Numbered from the stretch's first letter, positions 21,325-33,671 are shown. The stretch: DNA of 64,000 nucleotides from Craterostigma plantagineum (GCA_027422505.1 JAPQWV010000662.1:1-64000), one strand, 5' to 3'. Translations and numbers: made by a program. Notes: generated by a model from the sequence alone, not told the origin.

Positions 21325-22835
21325 CATGTGATGTATAACCAATCATGTATCGATCGATTTAGAGTTAGCATATATAATCGGCGAATGTAGACTTCAACAT
21401 GTTATATAAATTAGTGTATACGGTCGATAGTTTGAAGATTTAAAATCTAAGAATCGATCGATTGAAAGGATAGGAAAAACTCGGCGATTCTAACTTTCGA
21501 TCGAATCTAGGTTGAATAAGGATCAATCGAGCGAAACTTATTTCCATGCATGGTACAAACGGGCGATTGAAAGGTATAGTTGACGTTCAGCGATAGGGAA
21601 GATTTCAATCAAGTGGTGACTTACCTTAGATATGAAATCGAGCGAGCGACTTAGGGTTCTATTAAATTAGTATGGTTGAAATAATTTATTTCGGCTTAGT
21701 CATTTAATTTAGATATGACACTGATATTATGATATTTCTATTTAAGGGACGAAAAATAAAGATTATACAGGGCAGTAAGTGTACTTAGCTCGGATGACAG
21801 GTAAGTGGAAATTTCACCTACACATAAATTGTGATTTATATGCTTATTTTACGCGATTATGTGCTTCGATGAGATTATGTGAATTGAATTATTTGTTTTA
21901 TACGATGGCATGGTAGGTATTTGTTGCATTATACATGAAGCATATTGCATGTGCACGCACGAATTATGTTGGGTATTTGGAGAGAGGAGCGTGCATTGTA
22001 TTACTCGCTTAACATCGAAGTATGTGGTCAGTATTGGTATTAGATGTAGACTCACGAATGAGTCATAGCTACTTCTACAAAGGCACCATGACGGGATATA
22101 AACCGTCGAATGTATGTACCTAAATTATTTAGGTGCTGGGAAGGCACATGGTATTAACCTGCGTGCCAGGAAAAACGATTGTATGTATCTAAATTATTTA
22201 GATGCTGGGAAGGCACATGGTATTAACCATAGTGTCAGGAATAACGATCGTGATAGAGGGGCGACCTGGTAAATGGTAAAACTAGAAATAAATTCTAGTT
22301 TTATCTTAATCAGAGTGGGCCACTATCGTATTTTATCCGTGTAGGATTTGAGCTCATGATATGATGGTGTGCGTAGTAAGTAGCTAAGGGCCTTGAGAGA
22401 AATAGAAAGAGATAAGAATGATATGAGAGAACGAGTATTAGAAAGCATTGGCGCGGATGCCTTTGCTAGTTTGGCACGTGCATGTCATGCATATTTCCAC
22501 TTACTGAGCTTTATAGCTCAACCCATGTTTTATGTGTTGTAGGTACGATCGAGTCGGACGTTGAGATACGTCACGACTAAGGCAGGCTGATGGCGGTGAC
22601 TCCACGTACTTTTGAGGGCTGGGCGTACATGGATGCGACCTGAGGGTGTTATTAGTGTGTTCGAAATCTTTAAATGTGTGAGATTAAGATTCTTGTAAGA
22701 TAAGACGAGTCCGAAATAAATGTGTGCGAGTGTATAATATTAATTTAGTGTGTTCTTTTTAAATAGGGTCTTCCGCAGCTTACGTTGCGAAAAAAAAATC
22801 CGCCAAACTAGTTTTAGGAAAAGTGGGGTATGACA
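21325..22835 (+). repeat. 5' LTR of the LARD-like element, right part
   Basis: The first 322 bp repeat 18,324-18,647; the rest continues the LTR as seen in the 3' copy (27,303-27,893) and then beyond it. Contains two ~70-bp tandem units with hairpins (22,118-22,134 and 22,187-22,203), the block GCATTGGCGCGGATGCC near 22,445, ACTGAGCTTTATAGCTCA, and the terminal TATGACA. Confidence 0.85.
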
Positions 22836-22838
22836 GTG

Positions 22839-22850
22839 TGGTATCAGAGC
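22839..22850 (+). other. Primer-binding site, tRNA-iMet type
   Basis: TGGTATCAGAGC three bases after the LTR end at 22,835. Confidence 0.9.
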
Positions 22851-25128
22851 ATAGGTTATAGGTTCTGAAGACAGTCCATGTACGGCCGCTCAAAAGTCTG
22901 CAGGAATCAGCCTTGCCTGTAAGTTCATGTTTGATGTGATTACGTGATTATAATGATGTGCCTATATGTTTGGATGATTGTAGATGTAATAAGAAAATGA
23001 TTAGCGAAAATAGAGAATTCGCTAGTGAGTCAAGTCGTGGGGTTGCACCTAAATCCCATATGAACGAACTTCACTCGATGCTCTTGTATTTTACGAAACT
23101 GATCCAAGAACAAACGGATCAGATTAGTAAACTTAAGGATGAAGTTGGCGAGCTAATAGATCTGGTTTATAAGTTTGAGAACTTTTGAAGTTCGTTCGGA
23201 TTCCATAAATTTCCACAATATGAACGTGTGGAGACTTTAGGGAAACGGAAAGCGAAGAACAGTTACAGCAAGAAGTTGACAAAAGTCGACTTTCCAAGGA
23301 CTCTAATAGTCAAGTAGGGCCGAATCTGTGGGAAGTTAACCTCCCACTCGAGCTCCAAATTTAAATTCCTTGAGGCCGACAATGTGGGCAATTCCATAAG
23401 GGCATCTGCTATGGCATAATACCTAAATCCTATTGTCGATGCTCCTGATGTGGGAAGCAAGGACACTTAAAAATCGTCGGGACCGCAAATTTGTTTCCGT
23501 TGGACCTAGTCCACATATCGAGACAACCCTCACGAGTTCCTGATCGAATGTTTAATTTGAACCTTATGTAAACAGAAGCTATTCCTACGGGGATAACGAG
23601 TATGCTGACTATCTATAACAAACCCATCCCTATGATTCCTGAGCCGTGCAATTTTTTTCTCCCATGTCAACAGGCGAAGTTAAAAATATTCTTCGTCTAT
23701 CTTAGTATAGCAACTTAGATACCTACTGTCGCGGAAACCCACACGATTCAATAACAAGTTGGAAGGATATTTTAATACTCGAGTGTAGCAGATGAATATT
23801 GGTCTAAATCGTAGTTTTAATATATATGCTCTCAACGAAACCATAATTGAATTCTACAGGGAAGATTGATCAATCCTAATTATCCCGGAGAGGAGTATTC
23901 ATCTTTTGGATAAGACAAGGTTAAATAAAATTCCTGAATTCCTGCTCTAAAGGCTTAACAATTCTGAAGATGAATTATAAGCCTTTTTCCCGCGTATATA
24001 GTGAGGGGATTTACCTTAGTCAGAACCGTTAGTAATTGATAGTCGTGCTGATATGCATATTCCGATGATTTCACGAGATTTTCCTCCGACCAAATTATGA
24101 TCGAAGACATACTTCATTTTCATTAAATGTTCTTTCTTTCGTTGAAATGTAATGAGAAGTTCTGCTCCGTTTCTTCAGCCGATGATTCGAACCCTTATTG
24201 TATCCAAATAAATTTTGTGCTATTATTTTTCTGTTCGTGTCAGTTGTACATATTCGAAGTTCGATATTCGAGTTGTGAAGCGGAAGTGTAATGGATATAT
24301 GTGCTTCATAAATTTTGCTTACTATAATTGCATAATCATTCATACCATCTCCCAATTCTCTCCAAAGTAACACCGAATCGATTGAAGTGGTTGTCGTGAG
24401 TGCCTATTAAAAATTTATTATCCAAGTTCGAGTTGATTAGAAAGATCCTGCATTGATTTTTACGATTTTGGGCTCCTTTATGAAACATATTTCCTATTTG
24501 AACTTCAGCCGATGAATGAGCATTCTGTTCCAAGTAGAGATGAAGAATAAGCTTATCGTAGTTTTTATAGGGTTTATTTATTAGACGGAATAAACTACAG
24601 TTGGTCGTTGATAGACTCTCCCTTTCAGCAATTGAGAGTTCGAAGAGATTTATATAAAAAAAAAATTTGGAGTTGAGAATGTTAGAATATCACACCAGCC
24701 TCAACGAATTAAGTCGAGTGATAGGTGTTTTCATGAGAAATGATAATACCTAACGAGCTTAACAGCCCATCTGCCTCATTAATGCGGTATATATTTCTTA
24801 TTTATGAGTTCACTATTGTACTGGAGAGAATCATATTATTTTCCTTTTCGAGAAGCAATAAGGGCCGAAGAAAATCCGTACGTAGATATTTCCATGCCGA
24901 ATAAGCTGATAATCTGATCGCTTATGATTTTCTATATCCATCGTTCGATATCCGTCCTAGTACCGTTGGGATTCGTTAACTTAACAAATCCTAATCGGCC
25001 TAGAAGTTTTGGATACTTTTCGGGGACAATTGGATGATTGTCAATCGCCCAACTGAAAGGGAATTTATTTGCTAATTGCTATCCCGACTCATTCCAGTTG
25101 GCGTGATTTCGGGGCGAAATAATTTTTA
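22851..25128 (+). other. Decayed internal region of the LARD-like element
   Basis: No intact gag or pol. A short frame at 22,958-23,188 encodes 76 residues with a C-terminal heptad-like stretch (LIQEQTDQISKLKDEVGELI). Near 23,437-23,472 a zinc-knuckle remnant can be read, C-x-stop-C-GKQGHLK, suggesting that a gag once stood here. The remaining 1.6 kb has no recognisable motif by eye. Confidence 0.5.
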
Positions 25129-25151
25129 AGGGGCGGGGGGGGGGGGGAGAA
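25129..25151 (+). other. Polypurine tract with a 13-G run
   Basis: AAGGGGC, then 13 G (25,135-25,147), then AGAA, immediately before the 3' LTR start at 25,152. Confidence 0.85.
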
Positions 25152-27893
25152 TGTAATACCCGTGAAATTTAAACTACGGGATTTGCAAGATAATTAGCAG
25201 TGAAATGGTTTAAATAGGAATTTGGGTAGATTATTTAAATAAAGAAACTTAGGTGAAATATGTTTGTGACATGTAAATTGTTTTGTATTTTATATGTTAA
25301 TATTTCTTGGGTGTCTATGTTACCAATAAATCTGCGTGCATAATATGTGTTAATATGATTTGCAAGTTATATTGCTATATGAATAGGTGTTTATGTGTTA
25401 AGTTGTTTTATTCGAAAATATTATGAATTGAAGGAGTTATGAAATCGGGAGATCATGATATATATTTGTTTAAATAATCAATTTAAGGCTAGAATCGGCC
25501 GACTTGATACATAGGAGAATTAAGTTTCACCGAGAGGATGAGGTTGGCATTGGCCGATTGTAGTATGATTTATGATTAGCTAATTAGCAAGACTAAGATG
25601 GGACGATTTGTGTGTGTGGGTATAAAAGAATAATTAATGGATGGCTTTAGGAGTTAAGTAGTTGGTAAGTGTCTCTATCGCACCTAGAAACTTTTATTTA
25701 TGGGATGAATACAAAGTTCCAAAACCTGAAGTTAAGATAGTAAGTAATATAAAGTTAAACTAATAATAAGAATTGAGCTAGATAAGTACGTGATTAAGGC
25801 CCAAAACATTGAATTGAAGTTACTTCCATTTGAGGGAATTCACGTCATTTCATATGTTCTATTAATTTTGTGATTTGGACAGTAAATAACTAGAGGTTTC
25901 GACTAGGTCTAAAAAACGGGAAACATAATGTAAAGGAAAGGTAACTATAATGATATTATAATTGGTGAAGTATGAATTACCGTGTCTTAGGAAGTTATTA
26001 AGTATGATAATTTGTATTGAGAAACCTTAACTTTTGTAAAGCATGCTACATGGTTAATTAGATTCATATAAGGTGTGTATGGAAATTTATCAAGTTTCTA
26101 GAATAAAAAGAATTTATTTTGGGCAGTATAATAAGTTTTAGAAATTCCTTACTGATAAGTTTCGAACTTATCTAATGATAGTATTAAAATAACGTTGAAC
26201 TAAGGCTAACACTTGTTAAGGGAGTAGGTAATGTCAATATTCATTAGGAACTAATACACAAAAATCTCAGGAGATAAATACAATCAATTGGACCAATAAG
26301 TTAAAGGAAGAAAACAACCCTTAAGCTAAAATAATAAATAATGGATTACTTAAGTAAGTCTAAGGAAAAACCACCATCGATCAAGTTGTTAATTAATCAT
26401 CACTACTCTCGAAACCTCTACCTTACTACATATCCGTAGCTCATAACTGAAACAAATCTGACTATCACAAGAAATATTATACGAAGAAAGGAGGAGGAAA
26501 ACGAAAGAAACCCCAACCCCATAAGCTTAACAGTTCGAATCTCTGAAAATTGAAGAAAGGTATATTTCTTTGACTTAAACTTAATATAGTTAGGTTATTT
26601 TCAACAGTTATATAATGATTTTAAGAGTGGTTCGAGGGTTACCATGCTTACAAAATTTTAGAATTCTCAAGTTAGAGTTCATGTTCATAAGTATTGACTA
26701 GATAAGCTTTAAATGATTTTGAAGTATGTGGTTTTAATTTTCTTAGGGTGTATCATTTTCTAAGGCTAGCAAAAATAAGATTATAGTAGAGAAATTTAGT
26801 ATCTAAGGGTTTGATGTTCTTAAAGAGTACCATGTTTGGGATTTCAAGGTGTTGTGATCGGACGAATTAATGTCTAGTGGAACTCGGCGATTGTGAATGA
26901 CCAACGCAACCAATTGGGCGATTCTTAGGTGATATGAGTTTCGATCGAAGCTAGAGATATTATGCATTTTCGCCGCGTTGCATGTGATGTATAACCAATC
27001 ATGTATCGATCGATTTAGAGTTAGCATATATAATCGGCGTATGTAGACTTCAACATGTTATATAAATTAGTGTAGTTACGGTCGAAAGTTTGAAGATTTA
27101 AAATCTAAGAATCGATCGATTGAAAGGATAGGAAAAACTCGGCGATTCTAACTTTCGATCGAATCTAGGTTGAATAAGGATCAATTGAGCGAAACTTATT
27201 TCCATGCATGGTACAAACGGGCGATTGAAAGGTATAGTTAACGGTCAGCGATAGGGAAGATTTCAATCAAGTGGTGACTTACCTTAGATATAAAATCGAG
27301 CGAGCGACTTAGGGTTCTATTAAATTAGTATAGTTGTAATAATTTATTTCGGCTTAGTCATTTAATTTAGATATGACACTGATATTATGATATTTCTATT
27401 TAAGGGACGAAAAATAAAGATTATACAGGGCAGTAAGTGTACTTAGCTCGGATGACAGGTAAGTGGAAATTTCACCTACAACACATAAATTGTGATTTAT
27501 ATGCTTATTTTACGTGATTATGTGCTTCGATGAGATTATGTGAATTAAATGTTTGTTTTATACGATGGCATGGTAGGTATTTGTTGCATTATACATGAAG
27601 CATATTGCGTGTGCACGCACGAATTATGTTGGGTATTTGGAGAGAGGAGCGTGCATTGTATTACTCGCTTAACATCGAAGTATGTGGTCAGTATTGGTAT
27701 TAGATGTAGACTCACGAATGAGTCATAGCTACTTCTACAAAGGCACCATGACGGGATATAAACCGTCAAATGTATGTACCTAAATTATTTAGGTGCTGGG
27801 AAGGCACATGGTATTAACCTGCGTGCCAGGAAAAACGATTGTATGTATCTAAATTATTTAGATGCTGGGAAGGCACATGGTATTAACCATAGT
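25152..27893 (+). repeat. 3' LTR of the LARD-like element, truncated
   Basis: Matches the 5' LTR from its first base. It breaks off at 27,893 inside the second ~70-bp hairpin unit, where copia leader sequence begins; the last ~600 bp of the LTR are missing. The 27,303 region is uninterrupted here, showing the insert at 18,648 is specific to the 5' LTR. Confidence 0.85.
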
Positions 27894-30800
27894 GCGGGAA
27901 AATTTTTCTCGATCAGAATACTACATCAGACCTAAAGGCACCTTTACCAGGAACGACTTTTGTAGAAAAATTTCTCAAGCATTACTTAGCGAAAATCTTT
28001 TTCGACGAGACCAATAATGACCTTTGCGATTGCAAAACTTTCCGTAGAAAAACATTTTCGGTCGAAAATCTTTTCCAGTCAACAGATTTATTTTTACCCA
28101 GCGAGAAACTTACTTGATGTACTGTTTCTTGTGCTCGAAATAAATTCACGATCCAAAATTTTTTTCGGTCGGAAGATTTTGAGCAATTTTCTTCGCTCGC
28201 AAAATTTTTCACTGACAATCTTTTCTCACACGAGAACAGTATCGATACATTTTACCTCGACTAAATTATTTTCGATCGATCTCTAAAGATTGAATCGAAA
28301 ATAATTCTCGACTGCTTTAGAATCAAACGCTACTGACCAATTTGCTACTTGTGAAGCACATAACATCAGTCCAAACTCTCAAAACAACAGACGAAGATCC
28401 TACATCAACTCAAGAAAACAACATGGATGCTTACTCACTTGGTAATGACAACCGTCCCTCGGTACTTAAGAGAGGCGAATACACAGTTTGGCGAAGTCAT
28501 TTTCTAAATTTCATTGAGCTGAAGGAACAGGCCGACAACCTTCTCTCATCACTTGAGCAAGGTCCAGCTCAGTTCTGGGTAAATGTACCCGGCGACAACA
28601 CTGCTAATCCTCCAATTCCCGCCTCTAGGCGACTCAAAGAGCCTAGGGAATAAACAGAGGAGGAAAGAGTGAGAGCAAAGGCTGACCTGATAGCCAAGAA
28701 CACTCTTATGCAGAGGATCCCAAACGACATCTATCGACAGATCGATAGCATTCCAACGGCCAAGGGAATGTGGGATGAGTTGCATAAGATGATGCAAAGA
28801 ACAGAAGTCGGTATCAAGGCTAAGAAGGCAAATATTCTCACAGCTTACGACTCGTTCAGAGCTAAACCCGAGGAGTGCCTACATGATCTCTAACAAAGAT
28901 ATCTCGCACTCTCTTGAACGAGATGATGAAAATAGAAATCACTAAGACGAACATGGAAACCAACATACGATTTCTTTCCTCTCTGCCCTCATAATGGAAA
29001 AAGATATGCACTTAAATCCGACAAAATAAAGACCTTGATGTTGGATATCCATGCCATGTTCGACAATCTCGCACAGCATTATGAAGATATAAGCGAGATT
29101 CAAAAGGAGCAGAAAGGCAAACTTATCGACAACACGATTGCCCTTCTCAGAGAAGAAAAGCTCAAAATCACGAAAAGAGAAGATCATCAAGCCTCCTACC
29201 CCCTCAGAGTCTGAAGACGAATCAGACTTAGACATGGAGCCCAACATGAAATCGCTGGGAAAACAGTTGGCGCTAATTGGAATGATGAGCAAACAATACT
29301 TCAAGAAGAAGCCCTCATCATCAGCAAATCGACTTTGGACCTCAAGCTCAAAGAACAAAGAACGAGTACCGGAGACTCTGAAATCAAGAACACCAAAGAA
29401 TCGACCAAGTGCTTTAACTGCAGGAAACCAGGTCTTTATGCCAGGGAGTGTACTCTTCCAAAGAAGAGAGACGCCAACTACTACTCCAAGAAGCTTTAAC
29501 TCACAAAGCAGAAGGAAGCTGGAGTAGCTCTAATGGGAAACAAGACCACTTGGTCGAGGATACATCGAGTTCAGGAAGAGAATCTAGCCCTCATGGCCCG
29601 TCTGGACGAGCATTATGATGTCGAAACCACCAACCAGACGGACGAAGACCAAGCATCGGAATCTTCTCAGGAGGTAGTTTCTCCTTCCACATCATTGACC
29701 ATTTTAGAATCGTATCAACTAGCATTCACTAACATGAAACGTGAGCAGAAAAGCGTTAAGGAAGTAGAGAAGAAACTATCGAAGTCTCAGGAGAAAATCG
29801 CTAGCCTCGATTCAGAACTTAGGAGCTGTAGTTCAAATATTGAAGAACTTACTAAGAGCTTACATTCTAGTGAGACTACAAAGCCTCAGATAGAGCAGCA
29901 TAACAAAAAAATTAAGGAACTAAAAGACATGTTAGAAAATAACTCAATTGTCTGATTAAAAATCTCAATGTGAAAGCTGACCTCAATTGTAGGTTAACGG
30001 AAGCGACTACTAAGGTCACGAACCTAGAAGCCCAATTACATAAATCAAATGCTAAGGTTTGTGAACTTATGAAAGAAGTAGATACCTGTAAAGCCGCCAA
30101 ATTAACGGTGGCGAATTATTTTGCTTTATTAGGAGAAGAATGTAGTTAAGAAATTAGACGATCTTCTTACGCGAATGGGACAATCTGAATAAACCATTTT
30201 CCTAAATAAGCCCAAGGATATAGATTTCTATGATCCCATTGAAGGCTTAGGTTTCACTAACCCTCGTGTGTTAAAGAAGAAAGAAGCTTATGATATAGAA
30301 TACATGGGTTTAGGTGCAAACACACTTGTGAACTTCACTAAAGCAGACAATCTAGATGCTTTGGAGTTAGCTAAGAGAAGAGCCACACATATGGCCCAAA
30401 TCCTCTTCGACTATGAAGAATTAAACGACAGCAACGAATCTAGGGAAATACCCTTGACGCCGGTCTGTGATTTAGTTCAACCTCCTGATCCTCAACCTGA
30501 AATCGAGGAAGCCAAAGGCATACATTCTAAAAATTCTCCCTACAAACCTCCTATCGTGAAGCAGATAGAGGAATTACAAGCTGAATTAGACAAAGAAAGA
30601 GAATATCTTGAAGCAGAAAAGAAAATATTCCAAAAAGAGATCAAAGTCTAAGGGCCTCATCGATCTCACAAAATACTTCTCACGCATCTCCCTCAAAAGA
30701 TAACATCGTTCTGAAGAGCGTGAAGAAAGAAAAATCGCCTTCCAAAGAACGAAAATTCAAAAAAAAAATGTTCTTAAAAATCTAATCTCTAATCCTGTTT

Positions 30801-31413
30801 CCACTACGTCTACAGGGAGCATAGTCAATGAGCTAGAGAAACCAAAGGCGAGAGTGTCTAGCTTAGAAATAAAGAAGAAATCTCTAGACGTTAAAATAAA
30901 TGACACTCGTAGAAACAAAAGAGTTGTTTCTTCTCTCAAAATAATTGCTTCTACTTGCTCCTTAAAGCCTACCACATCTAGAAGCACTAATTTCAAAATA
31001 GGCTCTACATCAGAAATAAAAACTAATCATTCTAAGACAACTGCCTCTAGAAAGTCTCGGAGGTTACAAGATCCAGCCATTAAGAAAGCATATGGCGTTG
31101 TTCATGCTTGTTCTCACCTAAGGTATCCTGTCAGGATTGAATCACCCAAGCACCTTAGGAGACTATCCCATGAAAAGATCTTTTCCTCGATCAAGCCTTC
31201 CAAAGCATTTATCCGTGCTGAAACTAATCTTCCCTGGCAGGTTCAACCTAAATGGGTTCCTAAATCCCCGCCTAAAAGGACAAAAGCCAAAAAGGCCAAG
31301 TCTTCTGCAAAGGGCAAACTCAATTCAACTTCTTCGAGATTGACTTGGGTTGTTAAAGCTCCTACTAGCACTAATTTAGGAATCATATCTGAACAACATC
31401 TAAATCTGCTAAT
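27894..31413 (+). mobile_element. Ty1/copia fragment: leader and long gag, pol missing
   Basis: Leader (27,894-28,422) rich in GAAAATTTTC / CGAAAATCTTTTTCG-type motifs, then gag from 28,423 with zinc knuckle and coiled coil, and further degenerate sequence to about 31,413. The long gag with a coiled coil after the knuckle resembles the SIRE/Maximus lineage. Pol is absent: the sequence switches to an inverted gypsy remnant near 31,420. Confidence 0.7.
28423..30650 (+). pseudogene. Copia gag (UBN2-type) with zinc knuckle and coiled coil, broken
   Basis: Starts MDAYSLGNDNRPSVLKRGEY, then TVWRSHFLNFIE, matching the R-P-x-L-x-G-x-(Y/N)-x-x-W beginning of plant copia gag. A TAA at 28,651 interrupts the frame, which continues in the same frame as TEEERVRAKADLIAKNTLMQ and DELHKMMQRTEVGIKAKKAN, then meets stops from 28,891. 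The zinc knuckle at about 29,410 reads CFNCRKPGLYAREC, with Leu where the third zinc ligand (His) should be. A coiled coil (29,733-29,945; KEVEKKLSKSQEKIASLDSE, SSNIEELTKSLHSSE) follows, then 30,268-30,650 with KQIEELQAELDKEREYLEAE. Several frames and stops show it is not functional. Confidence 0.75.
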
Positions 31414-31427
31414 CTGAGAGGACCCAT
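30651..31427 (+). other. Degenerate copia gag/protease-proximal sequence
   Basis: Lys/Ser-rich frames (to 31,417) with WVPK near 31,253, a motif common in this stretch of SIRE-type polyproteins. No protease or integrase motif. It ends at the junction with the minus-strand gypsy remnant. Confidence 0.4.
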
Positions 31428-31670
31428 TTATAAGTGGGTAGCATCGTGGCTTCCAACGCAAGTAGTGCATTGAGGGATATATGTAGGGTATGAACAAAGA
31501 GGCACAAAAGCTGTAGGGATCATCGGGGCATGCTGCAACTGTACTGTGACGGCTGACTTCGTTGTAAGATGCAGTAAGACTGCATTCATTAAGGTCTGCA
31601 TCTGAAGGTCGTTTGCTGTAATTTGTTGTTGTAGGACGTCGAGCGCGCTTGTGTCGGTGACGTCATACAC
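31428..31670 (-). pseudogene. Gypsy (Athila-like) gag scrap
   Basis: LDVLQQQITANDLQMQTLMN and PTYIPQCTTCVGSHDATHL parallel LQQQITTTNSQLQTVINTL and PECEICGAAHETSEC of the gag at 15,477-16,501, so this is the linker plus zinc-knuckle part of a related gag. It sits on the internal side of the PBS at 31,888 in the right orientation, with most of gag deleted between them. Confidence 0.65.
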
Positions 31671-31723
31671 TTATGACGATTACTACCTCCGATTTACCTA
31701 GAATAAGAGAAAAAAATACTCGT

Positions 31724-31737
31724 AAATAATAATAATG

Positions 31738-31775
<38 letters not shown>

Positions 31776-31808
31776 TAACACACAATAATAATAATAAAAA
31801 TAATAGTA

Positions 31809-31847
<39 letters not shown>

Positions 31848-31850
31848 GAG
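31724..31850. repeat. AAT microsatellite
   Basis: Two (AAT)n tracts separated by a short interruption (AACTAACACAC) and some AGT variants. It lies in the leader between PBS and gag scrap. Confidence 0.95.
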
Positions 31851-31887
31851 CTAGAATAATAAACTAAAGTTTTTCAAATATCAATAG

Positions 31888-31910
31888 TTCCCCGGCAACG
31901 GCGCCAAAAA
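31888..31910 (-). other. Primer-binding site of the Athila type
   Basis: Minus strand reads TTGGCGCCGTTGCCGGGGAA, the PBS commonly seen in Athila-group elements, three to five bases after the LTR end. Confidence 0.85.
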
Positions 31911-31912
31911 CT

Positions 31913-33666
31913 TGATCGAGCGGATCGAGTAATAAAAATAAAACGAATATCGCAAACTATCCTACGCTCAACAGGCAAGTGTACCTATCGAAAACAGTAT
32001 AGAAATGGCAAGTATTCGACTATCGAACCCAAAGGAACTATATACTTTAGAAAACCCGTCGTTCAAATATTCTAGTAAATATTTTTGGTTTGATAAAAAT
32101 ATAAATAACGATAAACTAATAAACACACAAATTAAGATCAGATAAAATAGCGATAACAGAGTTGGGACGATTTATAAAAGCGAACGTATTTGAGACTTCG
32201 AATCCCTCTAGCTCGATCGAACGACTAACAAGCTATAAATTTTAGCTAATTATTAGACCGTGAGGATTCCTCTGGTATGTATGCGAGTTTCAAAGATTGG
32301 GCGAAACTGCGCTTACTCGCTTCGACTCGTAACAATTAATCTACGTCTTAAATAGCCGGGCAAGCTTCCCTAACTTACTTAATCGCAGACCGCATAAAAA
32401 CACAATGAATTCCGCTATTAGATTTGACTCTAATCCGGCGGGGTAGTTCAACCTATCTGTAGCTATGAGTTTATTCCGCTCATTTACGAGTGGTCTAATC
32501 GTCGCCCCTCTCTCGAGCGTAGCGTACGATTTCCCAACAATTATTTCAACCACATAGACATCATCAAAACAATAGTAATAAATCGTAACCGAGTCATAAT
32601 AAAAAGCATATCAATAATACGTCAACGTACGTACGATCTCGCTAGGGTTCATCTACCTCAAATACTACGGGATTTAGCCACTCATATGAATCATTAACAC
32701 AACGGGAGCATAAATAACAAAGAGGAAAACACGTTTCTTCCCTGACTTTCGGCTCCATGGTTAACCCTTCGTTGAAGACTTCTGTCGAGCAGGTGGTGTG
32801 CAATCAACTTTTCTCTTTCCTTGACCTTCTTCTCCACTGCCCACAGCTCTTGCTCTCAGCCCAAACAGCAGCACCTCGTCGCCCGTTGCAGCCCAGCCAC
32901 TGAAATCAGCTCGTGAAAGCACACGACTGCCTTGCTCGCTCCAATTCACGCAGAGCTGCCTCGCTCGTTACTGCTTCGCTATGCCCGTTCCTCTGTGACG
33001 AAATTGCAGCCCCGAGCAGCACCAAGAGCAGCAAGCTCGGTTCCTACGTGGTCGTGTTTCAACGCTCTGCCAAATATTGCTTCGGGTGGCCTCGAACGTG
33101 AGCTTTGAGGGATGTGTCTGCGTGTATATATGTGGCTCTTGATGATCTTCTCTTCCTCTTTTCAGCAGCCCCAACTCCGTTTTATAAACATAGAAGCCTC
33201 ACATCTTCATCTCACGCGTGCGGCAGAAATCTTCAATATCCATTTTGTCAATGACAATGCCAAAATATTGCAGCCACGATCGCAGCCCTTGATCTTTATT
33301 TTTGTCTCCTTCTTAGCGAGCGTGCGTGTGTATGTATGTGTGCATATGTAGAAAATGTATCGATCCATATCTCCTTTTGATTGCTTTAAAGACATCTCTA
33401 AGAGGAATGGGCTTTTATTGGGCTTGGATGGGCTGAATTTTATTTTTTTCATGGGCTCAACTGAATATTTGGGCTAGTATTTGGGTGAGAGAGCCGATCC
33501 TCCAATTTCCTCCGCGTCTGACTATTCCCGATTGTAATTATTTTCACCAATATCTGCGAAAATGAAATATAAACATAAAAGCATACTATCTGACGAAATT
33601 CATATTAATATCAATCGGCAATGCGCTTAAACGGAGTATAAATTATAGCATAAAATTCATTTATCA
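31913..33666 (-). repeat. LTR (5') of an Athila-like element
   Basis: In minus orientation it runs from TGATAAATG (plus 33,666) to GATCA (plus 31,913), 1,754 bp, followed by the PBS. It is related to the LTRs at 46,570-48,336 (shared stretch around GCTCTGCCAAATATT near 33,067) and at 41,735-43,460 (shared stretch encoding GLESNLI(A/V)EFI in a fortuitous frame). The open frames inside are therefore LTR sequence, not genes. Confidence 0.85.
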
Positions 33667-33671
33667 GGCAG

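Larger units (their letters stand above)
16502..27893 (+). mobile_element. Gene-less LTR retrotransposon (LARD-like, chromovirus-type ends) nested in the Athila gag
   Basis: The 5' LTR starts TGTAATACCC at 16,502 and ends TATGACA at 22,835. The PBS is at 22,839, the internal region 22,836-25,151, the polypurine tract 25,129-25,151, and the 3' LTR starts TGTAATACCC at 25,152. The 3' LTR is cut at 27,893 by copia sequence before its end. The 5' LTR is interrupted by a copia-like insert at 18,648-21,324. No intact gag or pol is present. LTR-to-LTR identity looks high by eye (a few differences per 100 bp or fewer). Confidence 0.85.

Noticed and set aside
15477..31670. Idea that the gag at 16,501 continues at 31,670 across one large nested insertion
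   Set aside because: The 31,428-31,670 scrap corresponds to a gag portion already present at 15,800-15,990, so the pieces overlap instead of joining; the flanking LTRs also differ.
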